A stretch of 64,000 nucleotides of DNA from contig LZRT01000075.1 in the NCBI GenBank assembly GCA_002159075.1, positions 1 through 64,000 of the forward strand. Reading direction: 5' to 3'. Shown piece by piece: positions 7,747 to 15,652 of the stretch (positions are counted from its first letter, which is position 1; every line of letters starts with the position of its first letter). The stretch is from Bacillus thermozeamaize. Lineage in GTDB: Bacteria > Bacillota > Bacilli > ZCTH02-B2. The position numbers were made by a program, and so were the translations under genes. The notes under the pieces were generated by a model. The model saw only the letters and a program-made list of their open reading frames with translations. It was not told the DNA's origin and searched no databases.

Positions 7747-8858
7747 TCCAGGATGATTCCGGAAGCCTGCAGGGAGGCATAGGGTTTTCCCAGCCTCTCT
7801 GCGGCTTCCCTCATCACATCCAAAACCTCAGGACGATGCATGACTTGCTTGACAATCTCCGCCACTTCATCCAGCTCCTCCGCCTTGAAGGCAACCCGCT
7901 GTTTGACAAGATAGCGGCTGTTCCGCTCTTCTTGGCCTGGAATCGGCTGAACAATCAAAAGGGGAAGTCCGATCGCCAGGGCCTCCGAAACACTCAGCCC
8001 CCCCGGCTTGGAAATCATCAGGTCGGCTGCGAGCATAAACTCCTCCATATTGTCCACATACCCGTACAAGCGGACACGATGCCGGCTTTTCGCCGCAATG
8101 TCCATCAGCTTGACGTACATTTCCGTATTCTGCCCCGTAATCACCGCGATGACCAGCGGTCCATCCAGGCCATCCAGCACTTCCACCACCTGATCCAAGG
8201 GCCCGTACCCTGTTCCGCCCCCAGTAACCAGCAAAAAGAACTCTTCTCGGGCGATTCCCAGCCGCTGTCGCAACTTTTCCCTGTTTTGGGTTCGGAGAAT
8301 GGGGGCAAACTTCAGGTCGATCGGTATACCGGTGACGTGGATTCTGTACGCTGGAATGTCAAAACGTTCAACCAACTTCCGTTTTAGCTGTTCATTGCTG
8401 ACGAGGTAAAAGTCCACGCCTTCATGAACCCAGAATCCATTGAGGTCAAAATCGGTGATCACGGCCCCGAGGACAAAGGAAGGTCTTTTCTGTTTGAGAA
8501 AACCAAAGGCACCTACCGAAAAGGCATGGGTGCATACCACCACATCCGGCTGTTCTTCATCCAGCAACGCTTCCAATTTCACCGCCACCGTCCGAGCCAG
8601 CCCTTCTTTTAAAAACGAACTGGTCACCCGCTCGCTCTCATAGGCCCATCCCCACATTTTGGGCGCCACTTTGAGCGTGTTCAGATAAACCTTGCGAACG
8701 GTCCTTTCCAGCGCCGAACTGACAAACGGCATGGTTGTGACCAATTTTGTCTCGATATTGGGTGCGACTAACTGCATCGCCTGCTGAATCGCCTCTGCCG
8801 CACGAAGATGTCCGTGACCGGCGATGGTCTCAGTGACGAGCAACACTTTTCGTCGCAT
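7701..8858 (-). CDS. Glycosyltransferase of the MGDG synthase/UgtP type (YkoN-like)
   Basis: 385 residues, a GT-B fold enzyme of family GT28. The N-terminal MGDG-synthase-type domain shows an AGHGHLRAAEAIQQAM motif, and the C-terminal half holds the nucleotide-sugar region (MISKPGGLSVSEALAIGLP, then PIPGQEERN). Relatives transfer glucose or galactose from UDP-sugar to diacylglycerol to make glycolipids. The partner gene upstream encodes a YkoP-like protein overlapping by 29 nt, the pair known in B. subtilis as ykoN/ykoP, so a YkoN-like role is the best guess. A good ribosome-binding site AGGAGG precedes the ATG by 6 nt. Acceptor specificity is unknown. Confidence 0.85.
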   Translation of the reverse strand: MRRKVLLVTETIAGHGHLRAAEAIQQAMQLVAPNIETKLVTTMPFVSSALERTVRKVYLNTLKVAPKMWGWAYESERVTSSFLKEGLARTVAVKLEALLDEEQPDVVVCTHAFSVGAFGFLKQKRPSFVLGAVITDFDLNGFWVHEGVDFYLVSNEQLKRKLVERFDIPAYRIHVTGIPIDLKFAPILRTQNREKLRQRLGIAREEFFLLVTGGGTGYGPLDQVVEVLDGLDGPLVIAVITGQNTEMYVKLMDIAAKSRHRVRLYGYVDNMEEFMLAADLMISKPGGLSVSEALAIGLPLLIVQPIPGQEERNSRYLVKQRVAFKAEELDEVAEIVKQVMHRPEVLDVMREAAERLGKPYASLQASGIILDYLNLPVLETPIPTK

Positions 8859-9438
8859 AGCTGTCCTCCTGTTGACCCCCGTATTTTTGGTACAATTGCT
8901 CTTTGGTCATGAACAATTGCTTGACTCTCAATTTTTCCGGATTGCGCTGCAAACGGCGCCTCCCTTCGGGATGGCACAACCACAGCATCCACAGCAAGTA
9001 GCCATTTTTCATTTGATTGTAGAAATTGGGGGGCATTTCCGCAATCGAAAAACCCAACTGGGAGGCGCCACGGTAGAGGATGGTTGTTCCCACAATCCCC
9101 TTGATCAGCGCTTCGTCAGGATGCGTTCGCACAAAGCGGGCCAACCCGGGCAGCGAACGCCGTATTTCTTTCAACGTATACAGGCCAAGCCGGTTCTGGT
9201 GGGTAATCCCCTTTAACTTTTGCATGAGAAGACAATTATGCAGATGGATTTTGCAAATCAGGTCACCTTCTTCAATGACACCGCCATCCGAAGTTTGCAA
9301 AGGTTGTCCCGAATAACGGAGAATTTGCACGCGAAACAAGTTTTCTTCCGCCGGGTTGACAGGCTGAAGTTTCATCATCTGTTGATACCATTGGTCAAAC
9401 GTTTGCCAAACTTGCAACAATGCGGCATTCAAGACCAA
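8830..9438 (-). CDS. YkoP-like protein, partner of the glycosyltransferase
   Basis: 202 residues without a clear signal or membrane segment. The sequence resembles the YkoP family: a motif GGVIEEGDLICKIHLHN, then a helical second half (RRSLPGLARFVRTHPD; IVGTTILYRGASQLGFSI). I know no biochemical function for it. It is translationally linked to the downstream glycosyltransferase (29-nt overlap), so it probably acts on or with the same glycolipid product. The start is a TTG at 9438 with AAGGAG five bases upstream. The upstream gap (9439-9518) holds an imperfect inverted repeat that may end thiI transcription. Confidence 0.75.
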   Translation of the reverse strand: MVLNAALLQVWQTFDQWYQQMMKLQPVNPAEENLFRVQILRYSGQPLQTSDGGVIEEGDLICKIHLHNCLLMQKLKGITHQNRLGLYTLKEIRRSLPGLARFVRTHPDEALIKGIVGTTILYRGASQLGFSIAEMPPNFYNQMKNGYLLWMLWLCHPEGRRRLQRNPEKLRVKQLFMTKEQLYQKYGGQQEDSYATKSVARH

Positions 9439-9518
9439 TCACGCTCCTTCCTCATTCCGTTCTCATCTCACACTTCTCAAATTCAGTATCCTCCTGAGAA
9501 AGGAGCTTCATACTCGAA

Positions 9519-10760
9519 TCAAAAATACTGGAATTCCTTCTTGTTCTGGCCAGGGTAAAACCAGACCGACTCCACCTGCGCAACGGCCCGCTGAACGAGA
9601 ACATCCACGTCCAGGGCTTGCTCCGCCCGTTCAGCCATCTCCGGCCTGGGCCGCGTCTTTGGAGACTTCGGCGTAAAAATGGTGCAACAATCTTCATAAG
9701 GAAGGATGGAAATGTCGTACGTGCCGATTTGTTTCGCAAGGGCTATGATTTCCTGTTTATCATAGGCAATGACAGGCCTGAGCACCGGCAGGCGGGTGAC
9801 CTGATTGATCGTCAACATGCTTTCCAACGTCTGGCTGGCCACCTGGCCAAGGCTTTCACCCGTCGCAATGGCCAAAGCCCGGTATTTCACCGCCAGCTTT
9901 TCGGCGATCCGCAGCATCATCCGGCGCATGATGGTGATACCCAGAGACTCGGGACAATTTTTTCGTATTTCGGTCTGAATTTCGGTAAAAGGAACCACGT
10001 GCAACCGGATCTTGCCGCCATATCGTGTAAGAATTTGGACCAAATCCTCCACTTTTTTGCGTGACTGTTCGCTTGTAAACGGATAGCTGTGAAAATGGAC
10101 CGCCTCCAGCTGGACCCCCCGTTTCATCGTCAGCCATCCGGCGACCGGGCTGTCGATGCCGCCGGAAAGCATCAGGAGCACTTTCCCGCTGCTTCCCACC
10201 GGCAGGCCACCGGCTGCCGGAATGGCATCGGAAAACAGAAAGGCCCCTTCCTGCCGGATTTCAATGTGAATGGGAAGATCCGGTTCGTAAAGATCCACTT
10301 TGAGCGGCGCATGGGCCTTTAAAAAGCCTCCCACTTTGCGGCTGACCTCCATCGAGGTGAGCGGAAAAGATTTGTCCACACGCCGCGTCTCCACCTTGTA
10401 CGTCAGTAGCGTTTGGCCTTCCGGCGCGCCGCTTTCCGGCTGCGAACCGGGTTTGCCCCGCTCCAACTTGCGCATCACCAGCTTTAAAGCCGTCTGTTGA
10501 ATGTCGGCAAGGTCTGGTTTTGCCTCCTCCACAAAGCTGAACGATGAGATGCCGAAAATGCATTTGAGGCGATCCGCCGCCTCCTCCGACAGATCCGTCG
10601 GCACCAAGACATAAAGCCGGCCATACGCTTTCTGGATTTCCGTCTCCCGGAGATCCGACAAGGCGTCCTTGATGTTTTGGACCAGTTGCCGCTCGAAATC
10701 GCCACGATTTTTCCCTTTCAGCGCCAGTTCCCCAAACCGGATCATGATTCGCTTTCTCAC
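9519..10760 (-). CDS. thiI: ThiI, tRNA uridine 4-sulfurtransferase
   Basis: Adenylates U8 of tRNA and inserts sulfur to give 4-thiouridine; some members also serve thiazole synthesis. Order of domains: N-terminal ferredoxin-like plus THUMP (about residues 1-170), then the PP-loop ATP pyrophosphatase with SGGIDSPVAGW near residue 199. There is no C-terminal rhodanese domain, as in B. subtilis, where a dedicated desulfurase supplies sulfur directly. That desulfurase is the gene immediately upstream, overlapping by GTGA. I start at the GTG at 10760, which has GGAGGTGA seven bases upstream, rather than the longer frame. A short insertion (GKPGSQPESGAPEGQ, residues about 102-116) lies in the THUMP region. 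Confidence 0.93.
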   Translation of the reverse strand: MRKRIMIRFGELALKGKNRGDFERQLVQNIKDALSDLRETEIQKAYGRLYVLVPTDLSEEAADRLKCIFGISSFSFVEEAKPDLADIQQTALKLVMRKLERGKPGSQPESGAPEGQTLLTYKVETRRVDKSFPLTSMEVSRKVGGFLKAHAPLKVDLYEPDLPIHIEIRQEGAFLFSDAIPAAGGLPVGSSGKVLLMLSGGIDSPVAGWLTMKRGVQLEAVHFHSYPFTSEQSRKKVEDLVQILTRYGGKIRLHVVPFTEIQTEIRKNCPESLGITIMRRMMLRIAEKLAVKYRALAIATGESLGQVASQTLESMLTINQVTRLPVLRPVIAYDKQEIIALAKQIGTYDISILPYEDCCTIFTPKSPKTRPRPEMAERAEQALDVDVLVQRAVAQVESVWFYPGQNKKEFQYF

Positions 10761-11905
10761 CGTTTCACCTCCGTCCATTCCCTCAGTTGCTTGACCGTCT
10801 CCTGCAAGATCCGCACCGCCTCTTTCATTTCTTCTGCGGTGTTTGAATAGGTGAGGCTGAACCGGATCGAGCTCCCGGCACGTTCTTCGTCCATTCCCAT
10901 CGCCAAAAGGACGCGGCTCAGTTTTTGCCGGCGCGCAGAACAGGCCGAAAGCGTCGACACGTAGACCCCTTTCTCTTCCAGGGCATGGATCAGCACTTCC
11001 GGTTTGATCCCGTGGAAGGAGACATTCAAAATATGCGGCGCCCCGTCCGGCGGGCTGTTCAGCATGGCTTCCGGGATGTCGCGGATGCCGTCCAGCAGAA
11101 TGCGCCGCAACCGCTCAAGATAGCCCTGCTTTTCTGTTCGTTGTTGTTCCGTCAGGCGCATGGCCTGGACCATGCCGACAATGCCTGGCAGATTTTCGGT
11201 GCCGGATCTTGCCCCGCCCTCCTGGCCGCCGCCTGCCAAAAGCGGAGACAGGGCAAGTCCCCGGCGCAGGTACAACAGCCCGGCGCCGCGCGGACCATGA
11301 AACTTGTGCGCCGACAAGCTGAGCATGTCAATCCCGCAGGCTTTCGGATCAAGCGGCAACTTGCCAAATCCCTGAACCGCGTCCACGTGGAAAATCACTT
11401 TGCGCCGCTCTTTCAGGAGCCTGCCGATCTCCGCAAGCGGCTGCACCGAACCGGTCTCGTTGTTGACCCAAATGACGCTTACGAGAATCGTATCATCCCG
11501 GAGCGCGCGCCTCAGATCCTCGACGCGGATGACCCCGTTTCGATCGACCGGGATGCGGGTCACTTCAAAGCCGAAGTCCACGAGCTGAGCCAGGGGTTGT
11601 TCCACAGAAGGGTGTTCTACCGTGGTCGTAACCAGATGTTTTCCACGGTGGGCATATTGAAAAGCGGCACCCTTGATCGCCAGATTGTTACTTTCCGTCG
11701 CCGAGGATGTAAAAATGACCTCATCGGCTTCCACATGCAAGATGCGCGAAGCCGCTCTGCGGGCCTCCTCCAACAGGCGGCGCGCTTCCTCCCCCTTGGC
11801 ATGCAATGCGGAAGGATTGGCAAAATATCTTTCCATGACTTCTTGAACCGTTTGGATCACTTCCGGGTACGGTTTGGTGGTCGCACTGTTGTCCAGATAG
11901 ATCAT
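10757..11905 (-). CDS. Cysteine desulfurase of the NifS/IscS class paired with ThiI
   Basis: PLP enzyme of 382 residues converting cysteine to alanine and enzyme-bound persulfide. The cofactor lysine is Lys201 in SLSAHKFHGPRGAG, the PLP-binding VEHPS motif is near residue 98, and the catalytic Cys322 sits in a short loop (STLSACSARR). It is the first gene of a two-gene operon with thiI, corresponding to the B. subtilis nifZ-thiI pair, so its job is most likely sulfur delivery for 4-thiouridine rather than Fe-S assembly. Given the selenium genes next door, use of selenocysteine as a side substrate is conceivable but not shown. Confidence 0.92.
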   Translation of the reverse strand: MIYLDNSATTKPYPEVIQTVQEVMERYFANPSALHAKGEEARRLLEEARRAASRILHVEADEVIFTSSATESNNLAIKGAAFQYAHRGKHLVTTTVEHPSVEQPLAQLVDFGFEVTRIPVDRNGVIRVEDLRRALRDDTILVSVIWVNNETGSVQPLAEIGRLLKERRKVIFHVDAVQGFGKLPLDPKACGIDMLSLSAHKFHGPRGAGLLYLRRGLALSPLLAGGGQEGGARSGTENLPGIVGMVQAMRLTEQQRTEKQGYLERLRRILLDGIRDIPEAMLNSPPDGAPHILNVSFHGIKPEVLIHALEEKGVYVSTLSACSARRQKLSRVLLAMGMDEERAGSSIRFSLTYSNTAEEMKEAVRILQETVKQLREWTEVKR

Positions 11906-12061
11906 TCGCTACCCCTCGCCTACTTTTCCAGTTCTTGATGTTTATCATATCATACGGCAACGGCTCATCTCTAATCTTTCTCAACGGACGGCACATTGCG
12001 CATGCATTGCGCATGGGGATGCCGCCTCCGAACCCTGTGGATTGGTGTTGAAAGGCAGAAG

Positions 12062-13540
12062 ATGGTAAGATATCAGGTGAAAATCCAACATGGGGACGTG
12101 AATCAGATGCTGTCTGGCGAGCAGAAACAGCGACTCCGGCAGCTGCCGTCGGTCCACCGGCTGCTGCAAGATGAACGTCTGCGACAATGGAGTGAAATGA
12201 CTTCTCCCCGCTGGGTTTCGGACGGGGTCAGCCAATACCTGGACAACCTTCGCCGTCAACTGCTGGAGGGGCAGGCGATCGCGATTCCTTCAGAAGATCA
12301 GTTGATCGAAGAGATTATCCGGGATCTCAAAAAGCGCAGCCGCGCCAACTTTCGCCGCGTCATTAACGGCACCGGCGTGGTGCTCCACACCAACCTGGGA
12401 CGTGCCCGGATCGCGGAGGCGGCCTGCCGGGCCATGCTTGAGGTGGCGAAGCACTTCAATAACCTGGAATACAACCTGGAAGAAGGCAGACGGGGATCAC
12501 GGTATGAGCATGTAGAGGCATTGCTCTGTCAGCTGACGGGGGCAGAGGCAGCCCTGGTTGTCAACAATAACGCCGCCGCGGTGTTCCTCGTGCTCCGCGA
12601 GCTTGCCCGCGGCAAAGAAGTGATCGTCTCGCGCGGGGAATTGGTTGAAATCGGCGGCTCTTTCCGGATCTCTGAGATCATGTTGGAAAGCGGAGCGCGC
12701 CTGGTCGAGGTCGGGACAACCAACAAAACCCATCCAGAGGATTACCTCAAGCATATCACTGCGGAAACGGCGCTCCTGATGAAGGTTCACCAGAGCAACT
12801 TCAAGACGATTGGTTTTACCGCCGAAGTAGATGCTGCAGAACTGGTCCAAATGGGCAGGGAACATCAGATTCCTGTCTATCTCGACCTTGGCAGCGGCGT
12901 GATGTTTGATCTGAGGCTTTACGGCATCGGCGATGAGCCAACCGTACAGGAAGTGGTCAGCAAGGGGGTCGATTTGGTGAGCTTCAGCGGGGACAAGCTT
13001 CTCGGAGGGCCTCAGGCAGGAATCATTGTGGGACGGAAACCGCTCATCGATCGACTGAAAAAAAACCAGCTGAACCGAGCCCTGCGCGTCGACAAGTTCA
13101 CGCTGGCCGCCCTCGAAGCGACGCTCCGCTTGTACTTGTTCCCCGAACAGGCGAAACAGGCCATTCCCACATTGCACATGATCCTCACGCCCCTCGAGGT
13201 GTTGCGCGAAAAGGCGGAATCCCTGCAAAGACTGCTGGAACCATTGGCCGGTCTGGCCGAGATCGGGATTGAAAAAGGCAACTCAGAAGTGGGCGGCGGT
13301 TCTCTTCCAGGTGTCACCTTGCCCACGTGGCTGGTGTGGATCAAACCCCGCGCGATGAGTTTGCCTGAACTGGAGAAGTCTTTGCGCACCGGACAGCCGC
13401 CTGTCATTGGCCGCCTGTGGCGGGAAAGGTTTTGGCTGGACATGCGAACGATTGAAGCGGATGAAATCGCAGATTGCGCAGACAGTCTCAAACAGGCGTT
13501 GCAAAAAGACAAGGGGCTGTCCCATCGGTCCTCCGACTAG
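12062..13540 (+). CDS. selA: SelA, L-seryl-tRNA(Sec) selenium transferase
   Basis: PLP enzyme converting Ser-tRNA(Sec) to Sec-tRNA(Sec) with selenophosphate, about 492 residues and normally a large homodecamer. The N-terminal tRNA-recognition region (LRQLPSVHRLLQDERL) and INGTGVVLHTNLGRA are classic. The cofactor lysine lies in VDLVSFSGDKLLGGPQAG, followed by the conserved RALRVDKFTLAALEATL. I place the start at the ATG at 12062 (AAAGG upstream); the ATG at 12107 (MLSGEQ) is equally possible. It is transcribed away from the desulfurase, opens the selenium region, and is followed by a terminator hairpin overlapping its last codons. tRNA-Sec lies 0.6 kb downstream. Confidence 0.96.
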   Translation: MVRYQVKIQHGDVNQMLSGEQKQRLRQLPSVHRLLQDERLRQWSEMTSPRWVSDGVSQYLDNLRRQLLEGQAIAIPSEDQLIEEIIRDLKKRSRANFRRVINGTGVVLHTNLGRARIAEAACRAMLEVAKHFNNLEYNLEEGRRGSRYEHVEALLCQLTGAEAALVVNNNAAAVFLVLRELARGKEVIVSRGELVEIGGSFRISEIMLESGARLVEVGTTNKTHPEDYLKHITAETALLMKVHQSNFKTIGFTAEVDAAELVQMGREHQIPVYLDLGSGVMFDLRLYGIGDEPTVQEVVSKGVDLVSFSGDKLLGGPQAGIIVGRKPLIDRLKKNQLNRALRVDKFTLAALEATLRLYLFPEQAKQAIPTLHMILTPLEVLREKAESLQRLLEPLAGLAEIGIEKGNSEVGGGSLPGVTLPTWLVWIKPRAMSLPELEKSLRTGQPPVIGRLWRERFWLDMRTIEADEIADCADSLKQALQKDKGLSHRSSD

Positions 13541-13553
13541 GGGACGCCCCTTG
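13510..13553. terminator. Hairpin between selA and the convergent lipoprotein gene
   Basis: A 13-bp stem with one bulged base (13510-13523 with 13541-13553) overlaps the selA stop codon. The following T-tract is weak (GTTTCGGTT), so it may be a bidirectional terminator of moderate strength. Confidence 0.6.
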
Positions 13554-13560
13554 TTTCGGT

Positions 13561-13923
13561 TCATCTCGTGGTACCAGGCGGACGGCGTTCAACCGAATCT
13601 CCCAAGACACCGTCATTGTCATCATTCACCGGCGGCTCGTCCCGATAAGCGCCGCCAAACCGCTGCAAATCGCCCTGTTTATTCCGTCCGATGTTGTTAT
13701 CCATGATTCCGTCGTTGTCCACATCCATCGGATTCACCCGATCTCTACCCATCCAGTCATTCCATCGGTTTCCGGTCCGCCGGGGATCGTACATGTCATT
13801 CGGGGAATAGGTGCGATCGGGCCATTGATCGCCATCAGCGGGCCTTTGTGCAGGAGCGCATCCCGGAAGCAACATCCAGACCAAAGCCGCCATGATGACA
13901 AGACCTGCCACTTTTTTCGCCAA
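13561..13923 (-). CDS. Small lipoprotein of unknown function
   Basis: About 120 residues. The N-terminus has a basic start, a hydrophobic stretch and a lipobox (WMLLPGC), so the mature protein should be lipid-anchored at Cys23 outside the membrane. The rest is hydrophilic and Asp/Asn/Arg-rich, with repeated acidic turns (VDNDGIMDNN and NDDNDGVLGDS) that resemble Ca-binding DxDxDG loops. I chose the TTG at 13923 because AGGAGG lies nine bases upstream and the signal peptide then begins at once; the longer frame to 14103 has no signal. No family recognised. It lies between selA and tRNA-Sec but on the opposite strand. Confidence 0.65.
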   Translation of the reverse strand: MAKKVAGLVIMAALVWMLLPGCAPAQRPADGDQWPDRTYSPNDMYDPRRTGNRWNDWMGRDRVNPMDVDNDGIMDNNIGRNKQGDLQRFGGAYRDEPPVNDDNDGVLGDSVERRPPGTTR

Positions 13924-14087
13924 AGAAATTCGCCTCCTCGTAGCAACGTTCCCGGATAAATCCTGATGCGGATGAATCCAAAGATAGTATGAATCGAGGA
14001 GGCGGTCCCTATACTCTGATCGATGACTGTTCATCGATGCCGCGCACTTTCGCATAAAGGGAATGGGCAACGACGTCGGAGAATGAT

Positions 14088-14116
14088 TTGATCTTTCAGC
14101 CAAATCGTCCTATAAT
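14088..14116 (+). promoter_or_regulatory. Sigma-A type promoter of tRNA-Sec
   Basis: TTGATC at 14088-14093, a 17-bp spacer and a perfect TATAAT at 14111-14116. The expected start of transcription is about 14123, eight bases before the mature tRNA. The rnpB promoter in this window has the same hexamers and spacing. Confidence 0.85.
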
Positions 14117-14130
14117 CGTTTCGTGGAATT

Positions 14131-14226
14131 GGGGGCGGATGAGGGTCTGGTGTCCTCCGCGGTCTTCAAAACCGATCGGGACGGCAGGTGCCGTCCGGTG
14201 GGTTCGATTCCCACACGCTCCCGCCA
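14131..14226 (+). tRNA. selC: Selenocysteine tRNA (anticodon UCA)
   Basis: A 96-nt tRNA including an encoded CCA. Parts seen: acceptor strand GGGGGCG pairing with CGCTCCC (one G-U), then G and CCA; an anticodon loop CTTCAAA with TCA at positions 34-36; a long variable arm of seven base pairs (GGACGGC/GCCGTCC); and a T arm GTGGG/CCCAC with loop TTCGATT. UCA reads UGA. The long variable arm and the extended acceptor/T stack are the hallmarks of tRNA-Sec. The eighth acceptor pair, G-C or A-U in most bacterial tRNA-Sec, would be G opposite A here. It lies between selA and selB, so the insertion set is physically clustered. Confidence 0.93.
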
Positions 14227-14252
14227 ACCGCAAATACCGGGCTCTCAGGGAT

Positions 14253-14726
14253 TTATTTTTTTGTCCTTGAATCATCGCCGACGCGATAAAATGTGCCTGT
14301 CGTCACACTCAATCGTTCTCCGTATTCATCTTCCACCGTCGCTTCGGCAAACAGCACCCGGTTCCCTTCCCGTACATACCTTGCCGTCGCGATCAGCTTT
14401 CCCGTTTGCGTCGACTTGAGGTACGAGGTCTTCAGCTCGAGCGAAACGTAAGGCGCATCCTTGTACCGGAAATTTAAATGCCCAATGGCCGTATCGGCGA
14501 TAAACGTATAAATCCCGCCATGTACAATCCCGAACGGATTATACATGGCAGGCGTCACAGGACATTCAATCCGGCATTCCCTGCGGGCATCGTCGTACGA
14601 AAACTGAAATTGCAGAAAACGAAACATAAAGACGCTTTCTGGTTGCAACGCGGCGTTCTCCCATGCCCGTCCGGCCAGCTGTACCACTTGCTCTTTGCTC
14701 CACATTCCCTTCTGTTCTTCCGCCAC
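14253..14726 (-). CDS. Hotdog-fold thioesterase (PaaI-like)
   Basis: About 157 residues. The motif FGIVHGGIYTFIADTAIGHL is the hotdog helix of PaaI/4HBT thioesterases, with the conserved HGG and the catalytic Asp. Such enzymes hydrolyse acyl-CoA thioesters (phenylacetyl-CoA, medium-chain or fatty acyl-CoA). Substrate is not deducible. The GTG at 14726 is preferred (GGAGGT six bases upstream) over the ATG at 14732, which abuts the site. It is convergent with tRNA-Sec, with 26 bp between the two ends. Cytosolic, no signal. Confidence 0.83.
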   Translation of the reverse strand: MAEEQKGMWSKEQVVQLAGRAWENAALQPESVFMFRFLQFQFSYDDARRECRIECPVTPAMYNPFGIVHGGIYTFIADTAIGHLNFRYKDAPYVSLELKTSYLKSTQTGKLIATARYVREGNRVLFAEATVEDEYGERLSVTTGTFYRVGDDSRTKK

Positions 14727-14753
14727 TCTCATACCTCCATAATTTTAAAAATA

Positions 14754-14999
14754 TTACAAAGAATATCTCATCCGATACAATTCCACTAAATGAGAATATT
14801 TTCCTTTTCGATGGTCAATCGCTTCTTGCAGCTCAAACACCACTTCCACCGGCAATCCACATACTCTGGCAATGTCCCAATAGGTCATTTTACTGGTCGG
14901 GTTGACGAGCAACGAAATGGCTGTCAATTCTTTTTCATTTCCGTTGGCCAGTTGCTCCTTGCAGGCTTTGATAAATTCACGCAACCTTTCCTCTGTCAT
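14754..14999 (-). CDS. Small hypothetical protein with helix-turn-helix character
   Basis: 81 residues from an ATG with a strong G-rich ribosome-binding site (GAGGGGGG). The N-terminal half is helical and charged; the C-terminal half (MTYWDIARVCGLPVEVVFELQEAI) reads like a small helix-turn-helix. No family recognised. It lies 27 bp upstream of the thioesterase and may be co-transcribed. The 190 bp upstream (15000-15190) are AT-rich with no gene seen. Confidence 0.6.
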   Translation of the reverse strand: MTEERLREFIKACKEQLANGNEKELTAISLLVNPTSKMTYWDIARVCGLPVEVVFELQEAIDHRKGKYSHLVELYRMRYSL

Positions 15000-15195
15000 G
15001 CTTGCCCCCCTCTTTCCAATCGTCCGGCAATTCATGTTAGAAAATTGCATGTAGTAAGAAAGCGTTTTCAATTCAATTTTTATAAATTATCTCAATCTAG
15101 CTTATCATTTCTTCGTTTCTCTCACATTGATATACATTACATATCATTTTTTTCGGAACTCTGTCAATCACAAAAATGGAGCACAGAAAATGGAA

Positions 15196-15224
15196 CAGGG
15201 AAGAGATTCGCCGTCTCTTCCCTG
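15196..15224 (-). terminator. Hairpin after the Gln-rich protein gene
   Basis: A perfect 11-bp stem (15196-15206 with 15214-15224), followed on the minus strand by a modest T-tract. It lies eight bases after the stop codon. Confidence 0.7.
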
Positions 15225-15231
15225 CATCCGC

Positions 15232-15501
15232 TCATTGGATATATTGTTGCGCCTGCTGCAATTGTTGTTGTGCCTGTTGCAATTGTGCCTGTGCTTGCAG
15301 TAGCTCCTGCGCATCCACCTGGTTTTCAATTTGCTGCAACTGCTGCTGCGCCTGCTGCAATTGTTGTTGCGCTTGCTGTAATTGCTGCTGCGCTTGTTGA
15401 AGCTGTTGCGGATTGTTCATCGCCTGGGCCTGCTGCACGGCTTGTTGTGCCTGTTGCGCCGCAGCCTTGACCTGCTGTAGTTGCTGTTGCACGTTGCTCA
15501 C
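15232..15501 (-). CDS. Gln/Ala-rich heptad-repeat protein of unknown function
   Basis: 89 residues, close to half of them glutamine. After VSNVQQQLQQVKAAAQ the body is a seven-residue repeat of the form LQQAQQQ, in two blocks separated by IENQVDAQELL. The repeat suggests a single long alpha-helix, probably a coiled coil. No signal peptide or membrane segment. The GTG at 15501 is chosen because AGGAGG lies nine bases upstream. No family is recognised; short Gln-rich proteins occur in Bacillus spores, which is only a hint. The DNA shows matching 21-bp repeats, so copy number may vary between strains. Confidence 0.7.
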   Translation of the reverse strand: MSNVQQQLQQVKAAAQQAQQAVQQAQAMNNPQQLQQAQQQLQQAQQQLQQAQQQLQQIENQVDAQELLQAQAQLQQAQQQLQQAQQYIQ

Positions 15502-15652
15502 CTTGCGATGCCTCCTCCTGTTCGTTCTTGTCGGGGACAACCCAACATGGATTAAATTGCACTTCTTGCGAGCGTTTTATACCCGCTATTGTCAAAAATG
15601 ACGCAAGGTGGTACTAATAAACAATCAAACCAGTACAAAACAAGGAGGAAAC

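Noticed and set aside
10925-11938. 337-codon plus-strand frame opposite the cysteine desulfurase
   Set aside because: An antisense shadow; the opposite strand carries all PLP-enzyme motifs.
15241-15420. CRISPR-like array in the Gln-rich gene
   Set aside because: The 21-bp repeats are coding heptads without spacers; no palindromic direct repeat and no cas genes.
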